A stretch of 39,137 bases of DNA from Patescibacteria group bacterium (GTDB taxonomy: Bacteria; Patescibacteriota; Patescibacteriia; JAXHNJ01), in contig JAXHNJ010000002.1 in assembly GCA_034520665.1 (NCBI GenBank), forward strand, positions 243,166-282,302. Direction: 5' to 3'. Position 1 is the first letter of the stretch. Each line of letters starts with the position of its first letter. Position numbers and translations under genes: made by a program. Under the pieces are notes generated by a model. That model made no database searches. It saw nothing but the letters and a program-made list of their open reading frames with translations, and was not told the DNA's origin. This document shows positions 17,777 to 25,559 of this stretch, piece by piece.

Positions 17777-17797
17777 AAAAAAATCGGGCCCCGCTAT
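17777..17797 (-). repeat. Right arm of the 21-bp inverted repeat bounding the island
   Basis: Exact reverse complement of 10297-10317. Here it sits inside a larger imperfect hairpin, GATAGC at 17765-17770 pairing with GCTATC at 17793-17798. The 17602-17970 stretch contains this arm, a dispersed repeat and no gene I can support. Confidence 0.7.
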
Positions 17798-17867
17798 CCT
17801 CGTCATTCGACGGGATCTCCACTTCGTTTTGAGATTCGAATAATTTTCTCTGCTCTCCCAGGAGAAC

Positions 17868-17905
17868 TCCCCGCCAGAGACTTACTCGCCTTGGGCGCAG
17901 AACCA
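17868..17905 (+). repeat. 38-bp dispersed repeat, copy 1
   Basis: Starts TCCCCGCCAGAG and ends GCGCAGAACCA. The copy at 19645-19682 matches at 35 of 38 positions. A shorter, more diverged piece lies at 12296-12318, at the break point of the hsdR relic. Confidence 0.6.
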
Positions 17906-17970
17906 GCGAACTAACATTATTAAAAAACTAAAAAACCCAAACTTATGTGAACAATCTAGAATTTTTAAGG

Positions 17971-18627
17971 CTAATTTTTTAAAACAGTTATTACTTTACC
18001 ACCAATTTTAATATTATCATCCGGGTGCAAATAAATAGGTTCGCGATCACTTTTTGCCCCACTGGTAAGCAATATTTCATTATTAGCAAAATTTAATAAA
18101 TATTTTTTTAATCCTATATAATCTTCGAGAAGTACTAAAATAATATCATTATTTTTAGCTTTTTGCTCTTTCGTATCAATAATAACATAATCCCCTTCCT
18201 CTATTCTTTTACCATTGATCTTATTATTGTGTAATGAATTATCGTTTACTTTTACAGCAAATAATCCTTGGGGAATAGCCTTCTTTATAAATTTATTTGA
18301 GATTCGTAAAAATCCCTCAATATTATCTTCTGAAAATATATTATTCGGATCGTACGACAATAAGTTAATAATAGGTATTGAAAATAATTTCTTTGCTTTC
18401 TTTACAACACCACGAGCTAATGATGAGTCCATTACTGTACGTTTTATAATTCCTCGAGTCCGATCAATAGTAAAGAATCCTTTCTTTTGCAGTTGCTGTA
18501 AATGATGTTTAATCTTTTGCGGCGATTCCTTTGGCCTATTAATAAGTTTCGCAATTGCTCTGAGGCTTATTTGCGCTAAATTTTTGGATTGAGAAAGCTT
18601 TAAGAGACGTTTCTGAATAGGATGCAT
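17971..18627 (-). CDS. LexA/S24-like transcriptional repressor
   Basis: A 218-residue protein. The N-terminal 65 residues form a winged helix resembling the LexA DNA-binding domain (ISLRAIAKLINRPKESPQKI, then a wing KKGFFTIDRT). The C-terminal part follows the S24 pattern: FAVKVNDNSLHNN with S131 at the nucleophile position, IEEGDYVIID, and IGLKKYL with K174 as the probable general base. The nucleophile context is DNSL rather than the usual GDSM, and no Ala-Gly cleavage site is evident in the linker (about 70-95), so self-cleavage is doubtful. It is divergent from a small plus-strand gene with which it shares a promoter region. It may govern an SOS-type or stress response; it is not certain that it is the cell's main LexA. 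Confidence 0.75.
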   Translation of the reverse strand: MHPIQKRLLKLSQSKNLAQISLRAIAKLINRPKESPQKIKHHLQQLQKKGFFTIDRTRGIIKRTVMDSSLARGVVKKAKKLFSIPIINLLSYDPNNIFSEDNIEGFLRISNKFIKKAIPQGLFAVKVNDNSLHNNKINGKRIEEGDYVIIDTKEQKAKNNDIILVLLEDYIGLKKYLLNFANNEILLTSGAKSDREPIYLHPDDNIKIGGKVITVLKN

Positions 18628-18648
18628 AAAATATTAGTTAATATACTC

Positions 18649-18734
18649 CTTATACTATCAAAATGAGCAAAAATTGTCAATACTTCCATAAAACTTGACA
18701 CTCTTGACACTATATGATAAGTTTTTGTTATAAT
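18649..18734. promoter_or_regulatory. Divergent promoter region between the LexA-like gene and the PHA-system-like gene
   Basis: Plus strand: TTGACA at 18704-18709 with TATAAT at 18729-18734 (19-nt spacer); another TTGACA at 18695-18700. Minus strand: TTGACA at 18680-18675 with TAGTAT at 18657-18652 (17-nt spacer). The arrangement suggests that the LexA-like protein could control both genes. Confidence 0.5.
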
Positions 18735-18736
18735 TG

Positions 18737-18846
18737 TTCATTCCCAAACAATCCTTAAAAAGGAGGAAAAATGCCGTAAATTTAGGGTAAGCTCTTGGTG
18801 TAGTTATTCATTCTCAAATAATCCTTAAAAAGGAGGAAAAATGCCG
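18737..18846 (+). repeat. Tandem duplication of leader, Shine-Dalgarno and start codon
   Basis: TTCATTC to ATGCCG occurs at 18737-18776 and again at 18807-18846, 70 nt apart, 38 of 40 positions equal. Both carry AAAAAGGAGGAAAAATG. The upstream copy reads ATG CCG TAA, a two-codon minigene; the downstream copy opens the real gene. Confidence 0.85.
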
Positions 18847-19143
18847 CGAATTAACGAAACATTAAGTCATTCATTGAGTTTAAATGAAGCAAAAAAAAGA
18901 ATCACACAACTTATCCCCCGCCTTAAAGAGGCCCATGGTGACCAGATTAGTGAGGTTTCTGAATACTGGCAAGAAAACACCAACTCGTTCAGCTTTCAAA
19001 TCATGGGATTTAATATTTCTGGTTCAATCCGTGTTATGGATTCAACTGTTGAAATAACTGGTAAGCTACCTTTTACGGCCGGGTTATTTAAGGGTAAAAT
19101 CATCAATGCTATTCACACCGAGGGAACAAAGCTTCTTTCGTAA
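18841..19143 (+). CDS. Polyhydroxyalkanoic acid system-like small protein (PF09650 family)
   Basis: A 100-residue protein beginning MPRINETLSHSLSLNEAKKR and containing FSFQIMGFNISGSIRVMDST, then a short alpha-helical end. This is the pattern of the family annotated as putative polyhydroxyalkanoic acid system proteins: an N-terminal helix with HSL, a beta sheet with G-x-x-G and a C-terminal helix. The molecular role is unknown, and no PHA genes are seen nearby. It has a very strong Shine-Dalgarno (AGGAGG, 7 nt before ATG), its own promoter and a strong terminator, so it is probably highly expressed as a single gene. A two-codon minigene sits 70 nt upstream. Confidence 0.75.
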   Translation: MPRINETLSHSLSLNEAKKRITQLIPRLKEAHGDQISEVSEYWQENTNSFSFQIMGFNISGSIRVMDSTVEITGKLPFTAGLFKGKIINAIHTEGTKLLS

Positions 19144-19169
19144 GTTTGTTCTCTAAATTTTCCTAGGAA

Positions 19170-19198
19170 AAAACCACCAGATATCTGGTGGTTTTTTC
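19170..19198 (+). terminator. Strong intrinsic terminator after the PHA-system-like gene
   Basis: AAACCACCAGAT (19171-19182) directly followed by its complement ATCTGGTGGTTT (19183-19194) and more T. It is palindromic with A on the other side, so it may act in both directions. Confidence 0.9.
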
Positions 19199-19332
19199 TT
19201 ATATACCTAAACTTTTAAAAACCTCAGGCGCAAAACTAATAATAAAAAAACTTTTCCGGTAGATTTCTACCTCCCTCTTCTCAATCTCGCTCGGGGTACG
19301 GCGGACAGGCGAACCAAAAATTACTGACTAAG

Positions 19333-19405
19333 CTCCGGGGGTAGGACTCGAACCTACGGTATCCGCGTTAACAGCGCGGCGTTGTACCAACTCAACTACC
19401 CCGGA
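19333..19405 (-). tRNA. tRNA-Asn (GTT), first copy
   Basis: 73 nt, all arms pair: acceptor TCCGGGG/CCCCGGA, D stem GTTG/CAAC, anticodon stem CCGCG/CGCGG with loop CTGTTAA (anticodon GTT), T arm GTAGG-TTCGAGT-CCTAC, discriminator G. No CCA is encoded. A minus-strand terminator lies just upstream. Confidence 0.95.
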
Positions 19406-19412
19406 ACTTAAT

Positions 19413-19439
19413 AAACAAAAAATCCCGGTTTAGCCGGGA
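19413..19439 (-). terminator. Minus-strand terminator between the two tRNA-Asn genes
   Basis: Minus strand TCCCGG (19439-19434), 5-nt loop, CCGGGA (19428-19423), then ATTTTTTG. It would end a transcript coming from the second tRNA-Asn or farther upstream. Confidence 0.65.
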
Positions 19440-19510
19440 GAAAATAGATTTAAATTAATATAAAACTCACCCGGCCATATAGCGGTTATTATTATTGTTA
19501 TTATTATTTT

Positions 19511-19557
19511 GGCGGGTAAATTTCATAGTACTAATATATTAAACGATAAATAAATTT
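19511..19557 (+). repeat. 47-bp dispersed repeat, copy B
   Basis: 44 of 47 positions equal to 5009-5055 (minus). At the other site the repeat abuts the macroglobulin start codon; here no ORF follows, so this copy is probably a remnant or a mobile regulatory sequence. The preceding ATT-rich stretch (19482-19510) is also similar. Confidence 0.6.
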
Positions 19558-19644
19558 CTGTCAAATTAAAAAGTTCACCGCTCCGGAGGCGGGGCCAGCC
19601 GACAATTTTTGAGATAAAAAAACAGTAAGCTCCGCGAGTCAGAT

Positions 19645-19682
19645 TCCCCGCCAGAGGCTCACTCGCCTTGGGCACAGAACCA
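19645..19682 (+). repeat. 38-bp dispersed repeat, copy 2
   Basis: Matches 17868-17905 at 35 of 38 positions. It lies in the gene-free stretch between the two tRNA genes. Confidence 0.6.
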
Positions 19683-19707
19683 AATAAACTAATATAAAAG
19701 CGATGGC

Positions 19708-19779
19708 CTCCGGGGACTGGATTCGAACCAGCGACCTAACGGTTAACAGCCGTTTGCTCTACCGCTGAGCTACCCCGGA
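19708..19779 (-). tRNA. tRNA-Asn (GTT), second copy, with extended acceptor stem
   Basis: 72 nt: acceptor TCCGGGG/CCCCGGA, D stem GCTC/GAGC, anticodon stem AACGG/CCGTT with loop CTGTTAA (GTT), T arm GCTGG-TTCGAAT-CCAGT, discriminator G, no CCA. The flanks continue the acceptor helix: AGCGATGGCC at 19699-19708 pairs perfectly with GGCCATCGCT at 19780-19789, so the precursor would have 17 continuous pairs, including the discriminator base. Confidence 0.93.
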
Positions 19780-19841
19780 GGCCATCGCTCTAATTTTAAT
19801 TTAACAATTAATAAATCAAGGTGCTTGCTTGTCCACCAAAG

Positions 19842-19953
19842 CCTCGAGCTTGTCGAGGGGCAAAGGTATTTACTCCGTCGACTAACGGGGCCATTGAGTC
19901 CCGACCCTGAGTGGGGTCGAGGATCCTCGATTCCGCCTTGACGGAATCGGGAC
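19842..19953. repeat. Cluster of GC-rich hairpins upstream of the tRNA genes
   Basis: CCTCGA/TCGAGG (19842-19858); an outer pair GTCCCGA/TCGGGAC (19898-19904/19947-19953) enclosing the palindrome TCGAGGATCCTCGA (19917-19930) and ATTCCG/CGGAAT. This is a multi-branched palindromic element in the 19790-20009 gap; no coding potential is seen. Similar intergenic hairpins recur in the window. Confidence 0.55.
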
Positions 19954-20009
19954 TATCGCGGAACTCACTGTTTTTATTATTAATGAACCATTTTGTATAA
20001 CAACAATAT

Positions 20010-21254
20010 TTAGTAATCTTTCAATTTCTTCATATCTCCATGTTCCTGAATCTTTTCCAAAGCCTTGGCTTCAATCTGGCGAATACGTTCACGAGTGACT
20101 CCAAACTCTCTACCCACTTCTTCCAAAGTATGGGCCACTCCATCGACTAAACCAAAACGCATTTCCAAAATTTTCTGTTCCCTGGGCGTTAATTCCTTTA
20201 TTATATCTTTTACATGATCTTTTAAAAGTTGTAAAGAGGCCACCCGATCCGGGGTTACTGTTTTTAAGTCTTCAATAAAGTCTCCCAAGGTCGAGTCTTC
20301 TTCATCATCACCAACCGAGGTTTCTAAAGAAACAGTATCCTGGGAAATTTTCATAATATGACGTACCTTATCAATCGGTTCATCCATTTCCGCCGAAATT
20401 TCTTCCGGTAAAGGCTCACGTCCCAGATCCTGAATAAGCTGTCTTTGAATCTGCTGAAAGCGATTTATAGTTTCCACCATATGCACCGGAATTCTAATAG
20501 TCCTTGACTGGTCAGCTAAAGCGCGAGTGATAGCTTGACGAATCCACCAAGTAGCGTAAGTAGAAAATTTATAGCCTTTACGATAATCAAATTTTTCCAC
20601 GGCTCTAAACAAACCAATATTGCCCTCTTGAATTAAGTCAAGTAAAGATAAAGAACGACCGGTAAATTTTTTAGCAATAGAAACAACTAAACGAAGATTG
20701 GCTTCAACTAATTTCTTTTCAGCTTCCAGATCGCCTCTTTCTTTTCTTTTAGCCAAGGCCACTTCCTCTTCAGCTTTTAAAAGTGACACTTTACCAATTT
20801 CCCGCAAATACATTTGTATAGAATCATTGGAAATATCCCCTAAATCAAAACGTCTGGCGTCTTTACCTTTTATAATTTTATCTAAAACACCGTCTTCCTT
20901 GTCAGCGTCCAAAATACTAACCGGGTTTTCGACAATAGTAATACCCTGCCTTTCAAATCTATCTAAAGTGGCTTCATATTCTTGAATATAATCCTCTAAA
21001 TCACTGAGTAAATAAAGTATTTCTGTTTCGGTGACAAAACCTCTTGAAAGACCCTTTTTAATCAATTTCTCTACCTCTTTTTTGGGAAAATCTTGTCTTT
21101 TATATCTTTTTCTTTTCTTGGTAGTTTTTTTCTTTTTTCTTGATTTTCTTTTCTGAGTCTTTTTTTTCTTATTGCTCGTTCTTTTTTTCTTTGTGGTTTT
21201 CTTTTTAGAAGATTTGGATTTTCTTTTTTTATTTTTTTTCTTTTTTTTAGGCAT
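20010..21254 (-). CDS. rpoD: Primary RNA polymerase sigma factor (sigma-70, RpoD)
   Basis: A 414-residue protein. Residues 1-50 are almost all Lys, Arg, Ser and Thr, then a short region 1.1-like segment ([20 protein letters not shown]). Region 1.2 is [16 protein letters not shown]; region 2 is [22 protein letters not shown] with the -10-binding [20 protein letters not shown]; regions 3 and 4 follow, ending with [20 protein letters not shown], the -35-binding helix. It directs core polymerase to housekeeping promoters such as the TTGACA/TATAAT ones in this window. It is 52 nt behind dnaG on the same strand, the macromolecular synthesis operon order. The poly-Lys head is longer than in most bacteria and fits Patescibacteria. 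Confidence 0.97.
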   Translation of the reverse strand: MPKKKKKNKKRKSKSSKKKTTKKKRTSNKKKKTQKRKSRKKKKTTKKRKRYKRQDFPKKEVEKLIKKGLSRGFVTETEILYLLSDLEDYIQEYEATLDRFERQGITIVENPVSILDADKEDGVLDKIIKGKDARRFDLGDISNDSIQMYLREIGKVSLLKAEEEVALAKRKERGDLEAEKKLVEANLRLVVSIAKKFTGRSLSLLDLIQEGNIGLFRAVEKFDYRKGYKFSTYATWWIRQAITRALADQSRTIRIPVHMVETINRFQQIQRQLIQDLGREPLPEEISAEMDEPIDKVRHIMKISQDTVSLETSVGDDEEDSTLGDFIEDLKTVTPDRVASLQLLKDHVKDIIKELTPREQKILEMRFGLVDGVAHTLEEVGREFGVTRERIRQIEAKALEKIQEHGDMKKLKDY

Positions 21255-21306
21255 AATAAAGTATAATCAAAAAGACTAACAAAAATAAGTTAGTTTAAAA
21301 TAATAT

Positions 21307-23100
21307 TTAATTAATTTTTTTCAATTTTTCGGTCAAAAGATTAAATTCTTGAATCAATTTATCGGGACAATTTTTTCCTTCTTTTTCTAAGGTCTTAATT
21401 TTATGTCCCACTTCTTTTAAATTTCGGCAAATATGATTTTTTTTCAAGGCCTCCAATATATTTCTGATTTCATTTTTTATAACATCATTATCATTAACTT
21501 GGGCAAAATCCTTCTCAACTGAAAGAATAATCACGTCAATTTTAGACAAGAAATCAGGATTTGAGGCTTTAATACGCTTTATAAAATCCTCATAATCAAA
21601 CTTCTGCTTTTCATCATAGTAAATTTTGAGCTTTTTGTAAAGGGTGCGTAGATCATGAAAAATAGCTTCTTCTTCTAATTCCTGGGTTATTAAGGGAATA
21701 TACTCCGAAAATTTCAAACTCAAGCCTATTATTCTTTCAGAAAGCATCTGGTATCTTTCTTTTTTTTGGTTTTCTGGGTTTTTGGGAGAATTTTCCCCTT
21801 TTTCTCTGGTTTTATAAGGTTTTTCTTTAACTTTATTAATTGCTTCCCTTAAAATCTCTTCATCTACATGCACTAAATCAGCCAGTTTTTGTAGATAATG
21901 ACTTTGTTCAATCGGATCAAATAATTTGCTTATCAAGGGCAATAAAAGTTGACTGGCCTTTTTTTTATCTTCTACTTGCGATAAATCATAATTTTTTTCA
22001 GCCAGATTAAAAAAGTATTCCATCACGGAAACTGGGTTTTTAGCCGCTTTTTGCCAGAGATTAGGGTCTTTTTGAATACACTCATCCGGGTCTTTGCCAA
22101 AGGGCAGTTCAATAATTTTAACGTTAACATCCTGTCCCAAGGCCTGATCCAGGCCCCGGCGAGTAGCTTCTTGGCCAGCGGCGTCTTGGTCAAAGCAAAA
22201 AGCAATATCTTTAGTATATCTTTTTAAAAGTTTAATTTGTTCAGCCGTTAAAGCCGTACCCGAAGAAGCGACTACATTTTTCACTCCGGCCTGATAACTG
22301 GCTAAAACATCCATATTGCCCTCAACAATTACAGCTAATTTATTTTCTTTAATGGCCATCTTAGCTCTGTCAATACCATAAAGAGTGTAACTTTTATTAT
22401 AAACTAAGGTCTGGGGGGTATTCATGTATTTGGGCTCATTTTCCTTTTCTTCCAAGAGTCGGCCCGTAAAACCAATAATATTACCGTGAACATCACTAAT
22501 CGGAAACATCAATCTGGCTCGAAAGCGATCAAAATGTCCGGTCCCTTTTTGTTTTTTAATGCTTAGTCCGGCCTGAAAAATATCTTCTTCAGCGTACCCC
22601 CTGCCTCGCAGAAAGTCATGCAAATCATCCCATTTATCCAAAGCAAAGCCCAGTTTAAAATCTTCTGCGGTCTCTTTTTCTAGTCCCCTTTTTTTTAAAT
22701 AATCTCGGGCTGCTTCAGCCTGTTTAGAATCTTCCAAGACTTTTACAAAATAAGCGCCAGCCCATTTATTTATCTCTAGCTGTTGTGTTTTTTTATTTTG
22801 TCTGGCTGGATCAAGAGGCCTTAGCTGAACCCCGGCTTTTTTGGCTAAAATTTTCAAAGCTTCCGGGAATTCAACCCCTTCCATTTCCTGAACAAAAGTA
22901 AAAATATCCCCGCCCTGACCACAGCCAAAGCAATGAAAAATTTGTTTATCATCAGAAACCATAAAAGACGGTGTCTTATCGTCGTGAAAGGGACACTTAG
23001 CTTTATAATTGACTCCAGCTGGAGTGAGCTTAATATATTCTGAAACTACTTCAGAGATATTAAGCCGTTGCTTGATTTCTTCGACTTGATTATCAGGCAT
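21307..23100 (-). CDS. dnaG: DNA primase
   Basis: A 597-residue protein of full family length. The zinc-binding domain has CPFHDDKTPSF and FHCFGCGQGGD (C36, H39, C57, C60). The core then shows GFTGRLL, the TOPRIM segment VIVEGNMDVLASYQAG and the acidic DIAFCFDQDAAGQEATRRG. The C-terminal 150 residues are a helical helicase-interaction region. It lays RNA primers on single-stranded DNA at replication forks. It is followed by rpoD. Nothing is missing. Confidence 0.97.
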   Translation of the reverse strand: MPDNQVEEIKQRLNISEVVSEYIKLTPAGVNYKAKCPFHDDKTPSFMVSDDKQIFHCFGCGQGGDIFTFVQEMEGVEFPEALKILAKKAGVQLRPLDPARQNKKTQQLEINKWAGAYFVKVLEDSKQAEAARDYLKKRGLEKETAEDFKLGFALDKWDDLHDFLRGRGYAEEDIFQAGLSIKKQKGTGHFDRFRARLMFPISDVHGNIIGFTGRLLEEKENEPKYMNTPQTLVYNKSYTLYGIDRAKMAIKENKLAVIVEGNMDVLASYQAGVKNVVASSGTALTAEQIKLLKRYTKDIAFCFDQDAAGQEATRRGLDQALGQDVNVKIIELPFGKDPDECIQKDPNLWQKAAKNPVSVMEYFFNLAEKNYDLSQVEDKKKASQLLLPLISKLFDPIEQSHYLQKLADLVHVDEEILREAINKVKEKPYKTREKGENSPKNPENQKKERYQMLSERIIGLSLKFSEYIPLITQELEEEAIFHDLRTLYKKLKIYYDEKQKFDYEDFIKRIKASNPDFLSKIDVIILSVEKDFAQVNDNDVIKNEIRNILEALKKNHICRNLKEVGHKIKTLEKEGKNCPDKLIQEFNLLTEKLKKIN

Positions 23101-23173
23101 AATTTTTTGCTTTTCGAAAATTAGCTAATCGCTAGTCGTGATATTTAATGCACGAATAGCTATAAGCGACAAG

Positions 23174-23554
23174 CTAGCTCTTCCACAAACCGTGTATATT
23201 ACAGTACTGGCGGGCAAATATTTCTTTTTCTGGTTCTTTTAAACAAAACTCTGCCTCGGGCTTATCTCCCGGTTCAAGTACTTTTCTACGGATATTATCA
23301 CCGCAAACCAGCTCAATCCATTCAATATAGTGCTTCTCTTCCATGGGATGAGGGTCTGAGCCAATTCTTACTTTAACGCCGTTATCAGTTTTTTCAATTA
23401 CCGGCACATGTTTTTCTTGGCCCTCGTCTTCGGTTTTAGCTTGTGGCCCATCCATGGGCTGGCCGCAGCAAACTAATTCACCGACGCCAGTGTGCAGGAC
23501 TTCCACTATATTACCACAAACAGCGCATTTGTAAACCTGTTTTAGTTCAGTCAT
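23174..23554 (-). CDS. dfx: Desulfoferrodoxin (superoxide reductase)
   Basis: A 126-residue two-domain protein. The N-terminal desulforedoxin domain has C10, C13, C29, C30 for the Fe(Cys)4 centre. The catalytic domain has EKHVPVIE (H49), HPM (H69), H75, C118 and H121, the Fe(His)4Cys site. It reduces superoxide to hydrogen peroxide, taking electrons from rubredoxin-type partners, in the cytoplasm. Peroxide would then be handled by the neighbouring rubrerythrin. AAAGGAAA precedes the start. The set points to an anaerobic or microaerobic life. Confidence 0.95.
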   Translation of the reverse strand: MTELKQVYKCAVCGNIVEVLHTGVGELVCCGQPMDGPQAKTEDEGQEKHVPVIEKTDNGVKVRIGSDPHPMEEKHYIEWIELVCGDNIRRKVLEPGDKPEAEFCLKEPEKEIFARQYCNIHGLWKS

Positions 23555-23577
23555 ATTATTATTTCCTTTTTAATTCT

Positions 23578-23608
23578 CTGTCATACTAAGGCTCTCGAAG
23601 TATGACAG
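23578..23608. repeat. Hairpin repeat (CTGTCATACT/AGTATGACAG)
   Basis: Perfect 10-bp inverted repeat with an 11-nt loop between the dfx gene and the frameshifted rubredoxin-ferritin gene. A related one with the same ends (CTGTCAT/ATGACAG) is at 25652-25705, so this is an intergenic hairpin family. Confidence 0.6.
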
Positions 23609-23619
23609 AAAACGCTTAA

Positions 23620-24139
23620 TTATTTTATTCTTTCTTCGGACAAGTGCAAATGATCGGTTTCCACCTCAATAAAAGCCTCAAAAATTTCTTTGACTCTTTC
23701 GTTTTCGGCCTCCGCCGCCGCTTGACGGTAAAACTCAATAGCCCGGGTTTCCCGCTCATGAGATTCTTTCAGATTATCCTGGTTAGGCACATGGCAACTG
23801 TCATCCCCGGCGCTGATTGCTGTCTAGCTTCAAAATCTTTTTCCAAACCGAAGCGTGCTCAGCTTCTACCTTTTTTAAGGCTTTAAAAAGTATCTTGCCT
23901 TCTTCATCATCGGTTTTTTCTTCAGCACATTTATAAAAAGCCACGTTGGAAATTTCTACCTCTAAAGCACGCTCCACGTTTGCTCGGTCTTTCTCATTCA
24001 GTTCAACATCAAAATTTACTTTCGCCTCTTTGGCTTCTTTAATAAATTTTTGTTTGGCCCCGCAAAAAGGGCAGTTGGTCGGCGCTTCATCCCCGATATA
24101 GGCATCGCCGCATATTTCACATCGATATAATTTAATCAT
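23620..24139 (-). pseudogene. Rubredoxin plus ferritin-like protein (rubrerythrin family), frameshifted
   Basis: From ATG 24139 the frame reads MIKLYRCEICGDAYIGDEA with a rubredoxin domain (C7, C10 and NCPFCGA) at the N-terminus, then half a four-helix ferritin-like domain (VEVEHAS-type helix at about 90-100), and hits a TGA at 23801. The next frame continues the same domain: NLKESHERETRAIEFYRQAA, then EVETDHLHL, ending TAA at 23620-23622. One surplus base restores the protein; the run of four C at 23805-23808 is the likely place. It may be a true inactivating mutation or a sequencing slip. Order rubredoxin-ferritin is the reverse of classical rubrerythrin. It would reduce peroxide with the dfx product. 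Confidence 0.85.
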
Positions 24140-24270
24140 ATGTTTAGTTATTTAGTTATTAAGTCTATCCATCTCGAGCGACGAAGGAGTCGAGAGATCT
24201 CCGTTTTTTTAGAGATTTCTCCATTCGTCCTATCGTCCTCAGTCGAAATGGTTTTGAATTTTGAATTTTT

Positions 24271-24560
24271 CTAAGCCTAACCACCAAAACCTGACCCGCC
24301 GCTACGACTAAAACCTATTAGCCTTAAAACAAAGGGTTTTGGGCCGAGCCGCTAGTTTGGTTATTAGGCCGAGTCAATGGTTTTATTCTAAACCTAACCA
24401 CCAAAAACTTTACCAGCCGCTAAGCCTAAAACCTATTAGCATTAAAGCAAAAGGTTATGGGCCGAGCCGCTAGTTTGGTTATTAGGCCGAGTCAATGGTT
24501 TTATTCTAAACCTAAACCCTATAACCTTACCCGCCGCCATAACCCAAACTAAACCTAATA
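24271..24560. repeat. 117-bp tandem repeat, about 2.5 copies
   Basis: Unit 1 24271-24387, unit 2 24388-24505, partial unit 3 24506-24560. Units 1 and 2 differ mainly in their first half; the second half (GGGCCGAGCCGCTAGTTTGG onwards) is identical. No ORF spans it on either strand. It fills the gap between the two rubrerythrin-family genes; 24140-24270 has only short hairpins. Confidence 0.85.
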
Positions 24561-24561
24561 A

Positions 24562-25146
24562 TTAGTATTCTTCACACTTAAGTTGAAAGTACGCCTGTGG
24601 GTGCGAACAAGAAGGGCACTCCTTGGGCGGTTCTTCGCCAAAGTGCCTATAACCGCATTCGCGGCAAAACCACCAGACTTTTTCATTTTTCTTAAAAACG
24701 GATCCAGCCTTAACTTCTTTTAACAATTTCTGGTATCTCTCCTCGTGATGTTCCTCAGCCTTAGCAATACTTCTTAAACGCACCGCTACATCTGGATAAC
24801 CGTCTTTTTCGGCCTGCTCGGCAAATTCCGGGTACATAGTCACATGCTCGTAATTTTCCCCATTGATAGCCGCTTGTAGGTTTTCTTCGGTGGTGCCTAA
24901 AACAGCCGGCGCTTCGGCTTCGACATTCAAAGCCTCTTCTTTTACCCCCTCTTTATCCATCACTTCTTTCATCATGGTAAAATCCCATTTAGCATGCTGT
25001 TTTTCCTGCTCGGCTGTTTCATTAAAAATTCCGGCAATTTGTTCAAAGCCTTCTTTTTTAGCCTGCTTAGCGTACAGATTATAACGATTCCTGGCCTGCG
25101 ACTCACCAATAAAGGCCTTGGCGAGATTTTCAATGGTTTTGTTCAT
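24562..25146 (-). CDS. rbr: Rubrerythrin
   Basis: A 194-residue protein of typical length. The ferritin-like diiron domain has the ligands in GESQARNRY, EQEKQHAKW, EHVTMYPEFAEQAEKDG and AEEHHEERY; the C-terminal rubredoxin domain has CRECGY and CPSCSHPQAYF. It reduces hydrogen peroxide to water with electrons passed through the rubredoxin centre. It stands next to dfx, together forming a superoxide-to-water route in the cytoplasm. A fragment of a second copy is at 25560-25631. Confidence 0.96.
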   Translation of the reverse strand: MNKTIENLAKAFIGESQARNRYNLYAKQAKKEGFEQIAGIFNETAEQEKQHAKWDFTMMKEVMDKEGVKEEALNVEAEAPAVLGTTEENLQAAINGENYEHVTMYPEFAEQAEKDGYPDVAVRLRSIAKAEEHHEERYQKLLKEVKAGSVFKKNEKVWWFCRECGYRHFGEEPPKECPSCSHPQAYFQLKCEEY

Positions 25147-25185
25147 GTTATTTTCTGCTTAGTTTATTATTTATAATAGATGGTA

Positions 25186-25214
25186 TTGACATTTTATCAA
25201 TATTACGCTAACAT
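25186..25214 (+). promoter_or_regulatory. Promoter of the small zinc-ribbon gene
   Basis: TTGACA (25186-25191), 17-nt spacer, TAACAT (25209-25214), about 60 nt before the start codon. Confidence 0.6.
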
Positions 25215-25273
25215 GCCAAGTTCTAATAGAACGTTAATTGTTGCTCTTTTAACCCAAATCAAGGAGGATGGAC

Positions 25274-25489
25274 ATGTCCTGTGAACCCAATGAGCACAAA
25301 TTTGTATTTCAAGGTTATCATATAAAAGGGGAAAAAAGGCATGGTACCTCTGTACCCTACCTTTTAATCTATGAGGAATACTTCTGCGAAAAATGCGGTA
25401 AGAAAAAAAGCGAGTTGATCAATCAAGGTATCCATGCCAATCAGCCAACAGGAGCGCCCATATCGTATTCCGGCTATGGTTTCCATTAA
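25274..25489 (+). CDS. Small zinc-ribbon-like protein, unknown function
   Basis: A 71-residue protein with CEKCGKKK in the middle and an early Cys and His (MSCEPNEHKF), which could make one zinc site. ATG 25274 is chosen: AGGAGG (25262-25267) lies 6 nt before it, whereas the ATG at 25268 directly abuts the Shine-Dalgarno. It has its own promoter and terminator and runs against its neighbours. It lies between rbr and a rubrerythrin relic. The family is not recognised, but the signals make the gene credible. Confidence 0.7.
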   Translation: MSCEPNEHKFVFQGYHIKGEKRHGTSVPYLLIYEEYFCEKCGKKKSELINQGIHANQPTGAPISYSGYGFH

Positions 25490-25515
25490 TCCACCTATCC
25501 ACCTATATTAGCGGA

Positions 25516-25547
25516 GGCTACTTTCTACAAGAAAGTAGCCTTTTTTT
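25516..25547 (+). terminator. Terminator of the small zinc-ribbon gene
   Basis: GGCTACTTTCT/AGAAAGTAGCC (25516-25526/25530-25540), 3-nt loop, then seven T. Confidence 0.92.
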
Positions 25548-25559
25548 ATTATATAAGGA

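Noticed and set aside
17971-18627. Certain assignment as SOS LexA
   Set aside because: The fold fits, but the Ala-Gly cleavage site is not evident and the nucleophile context is unusual, so only LexA/S24-like is claimed.
19842-19953. Riboswitch or structured ncRNA before the tRNA genes
   Set aside because: The hairpins look like the scattered palindromic repeats of this genome; no promoter or downstream gene supports a regulatory RNA.
24271-24560. CRISPR array
   Set aside because: The units are adjoining 117-bp tandem repeats without spacers, and no cas genes are present.
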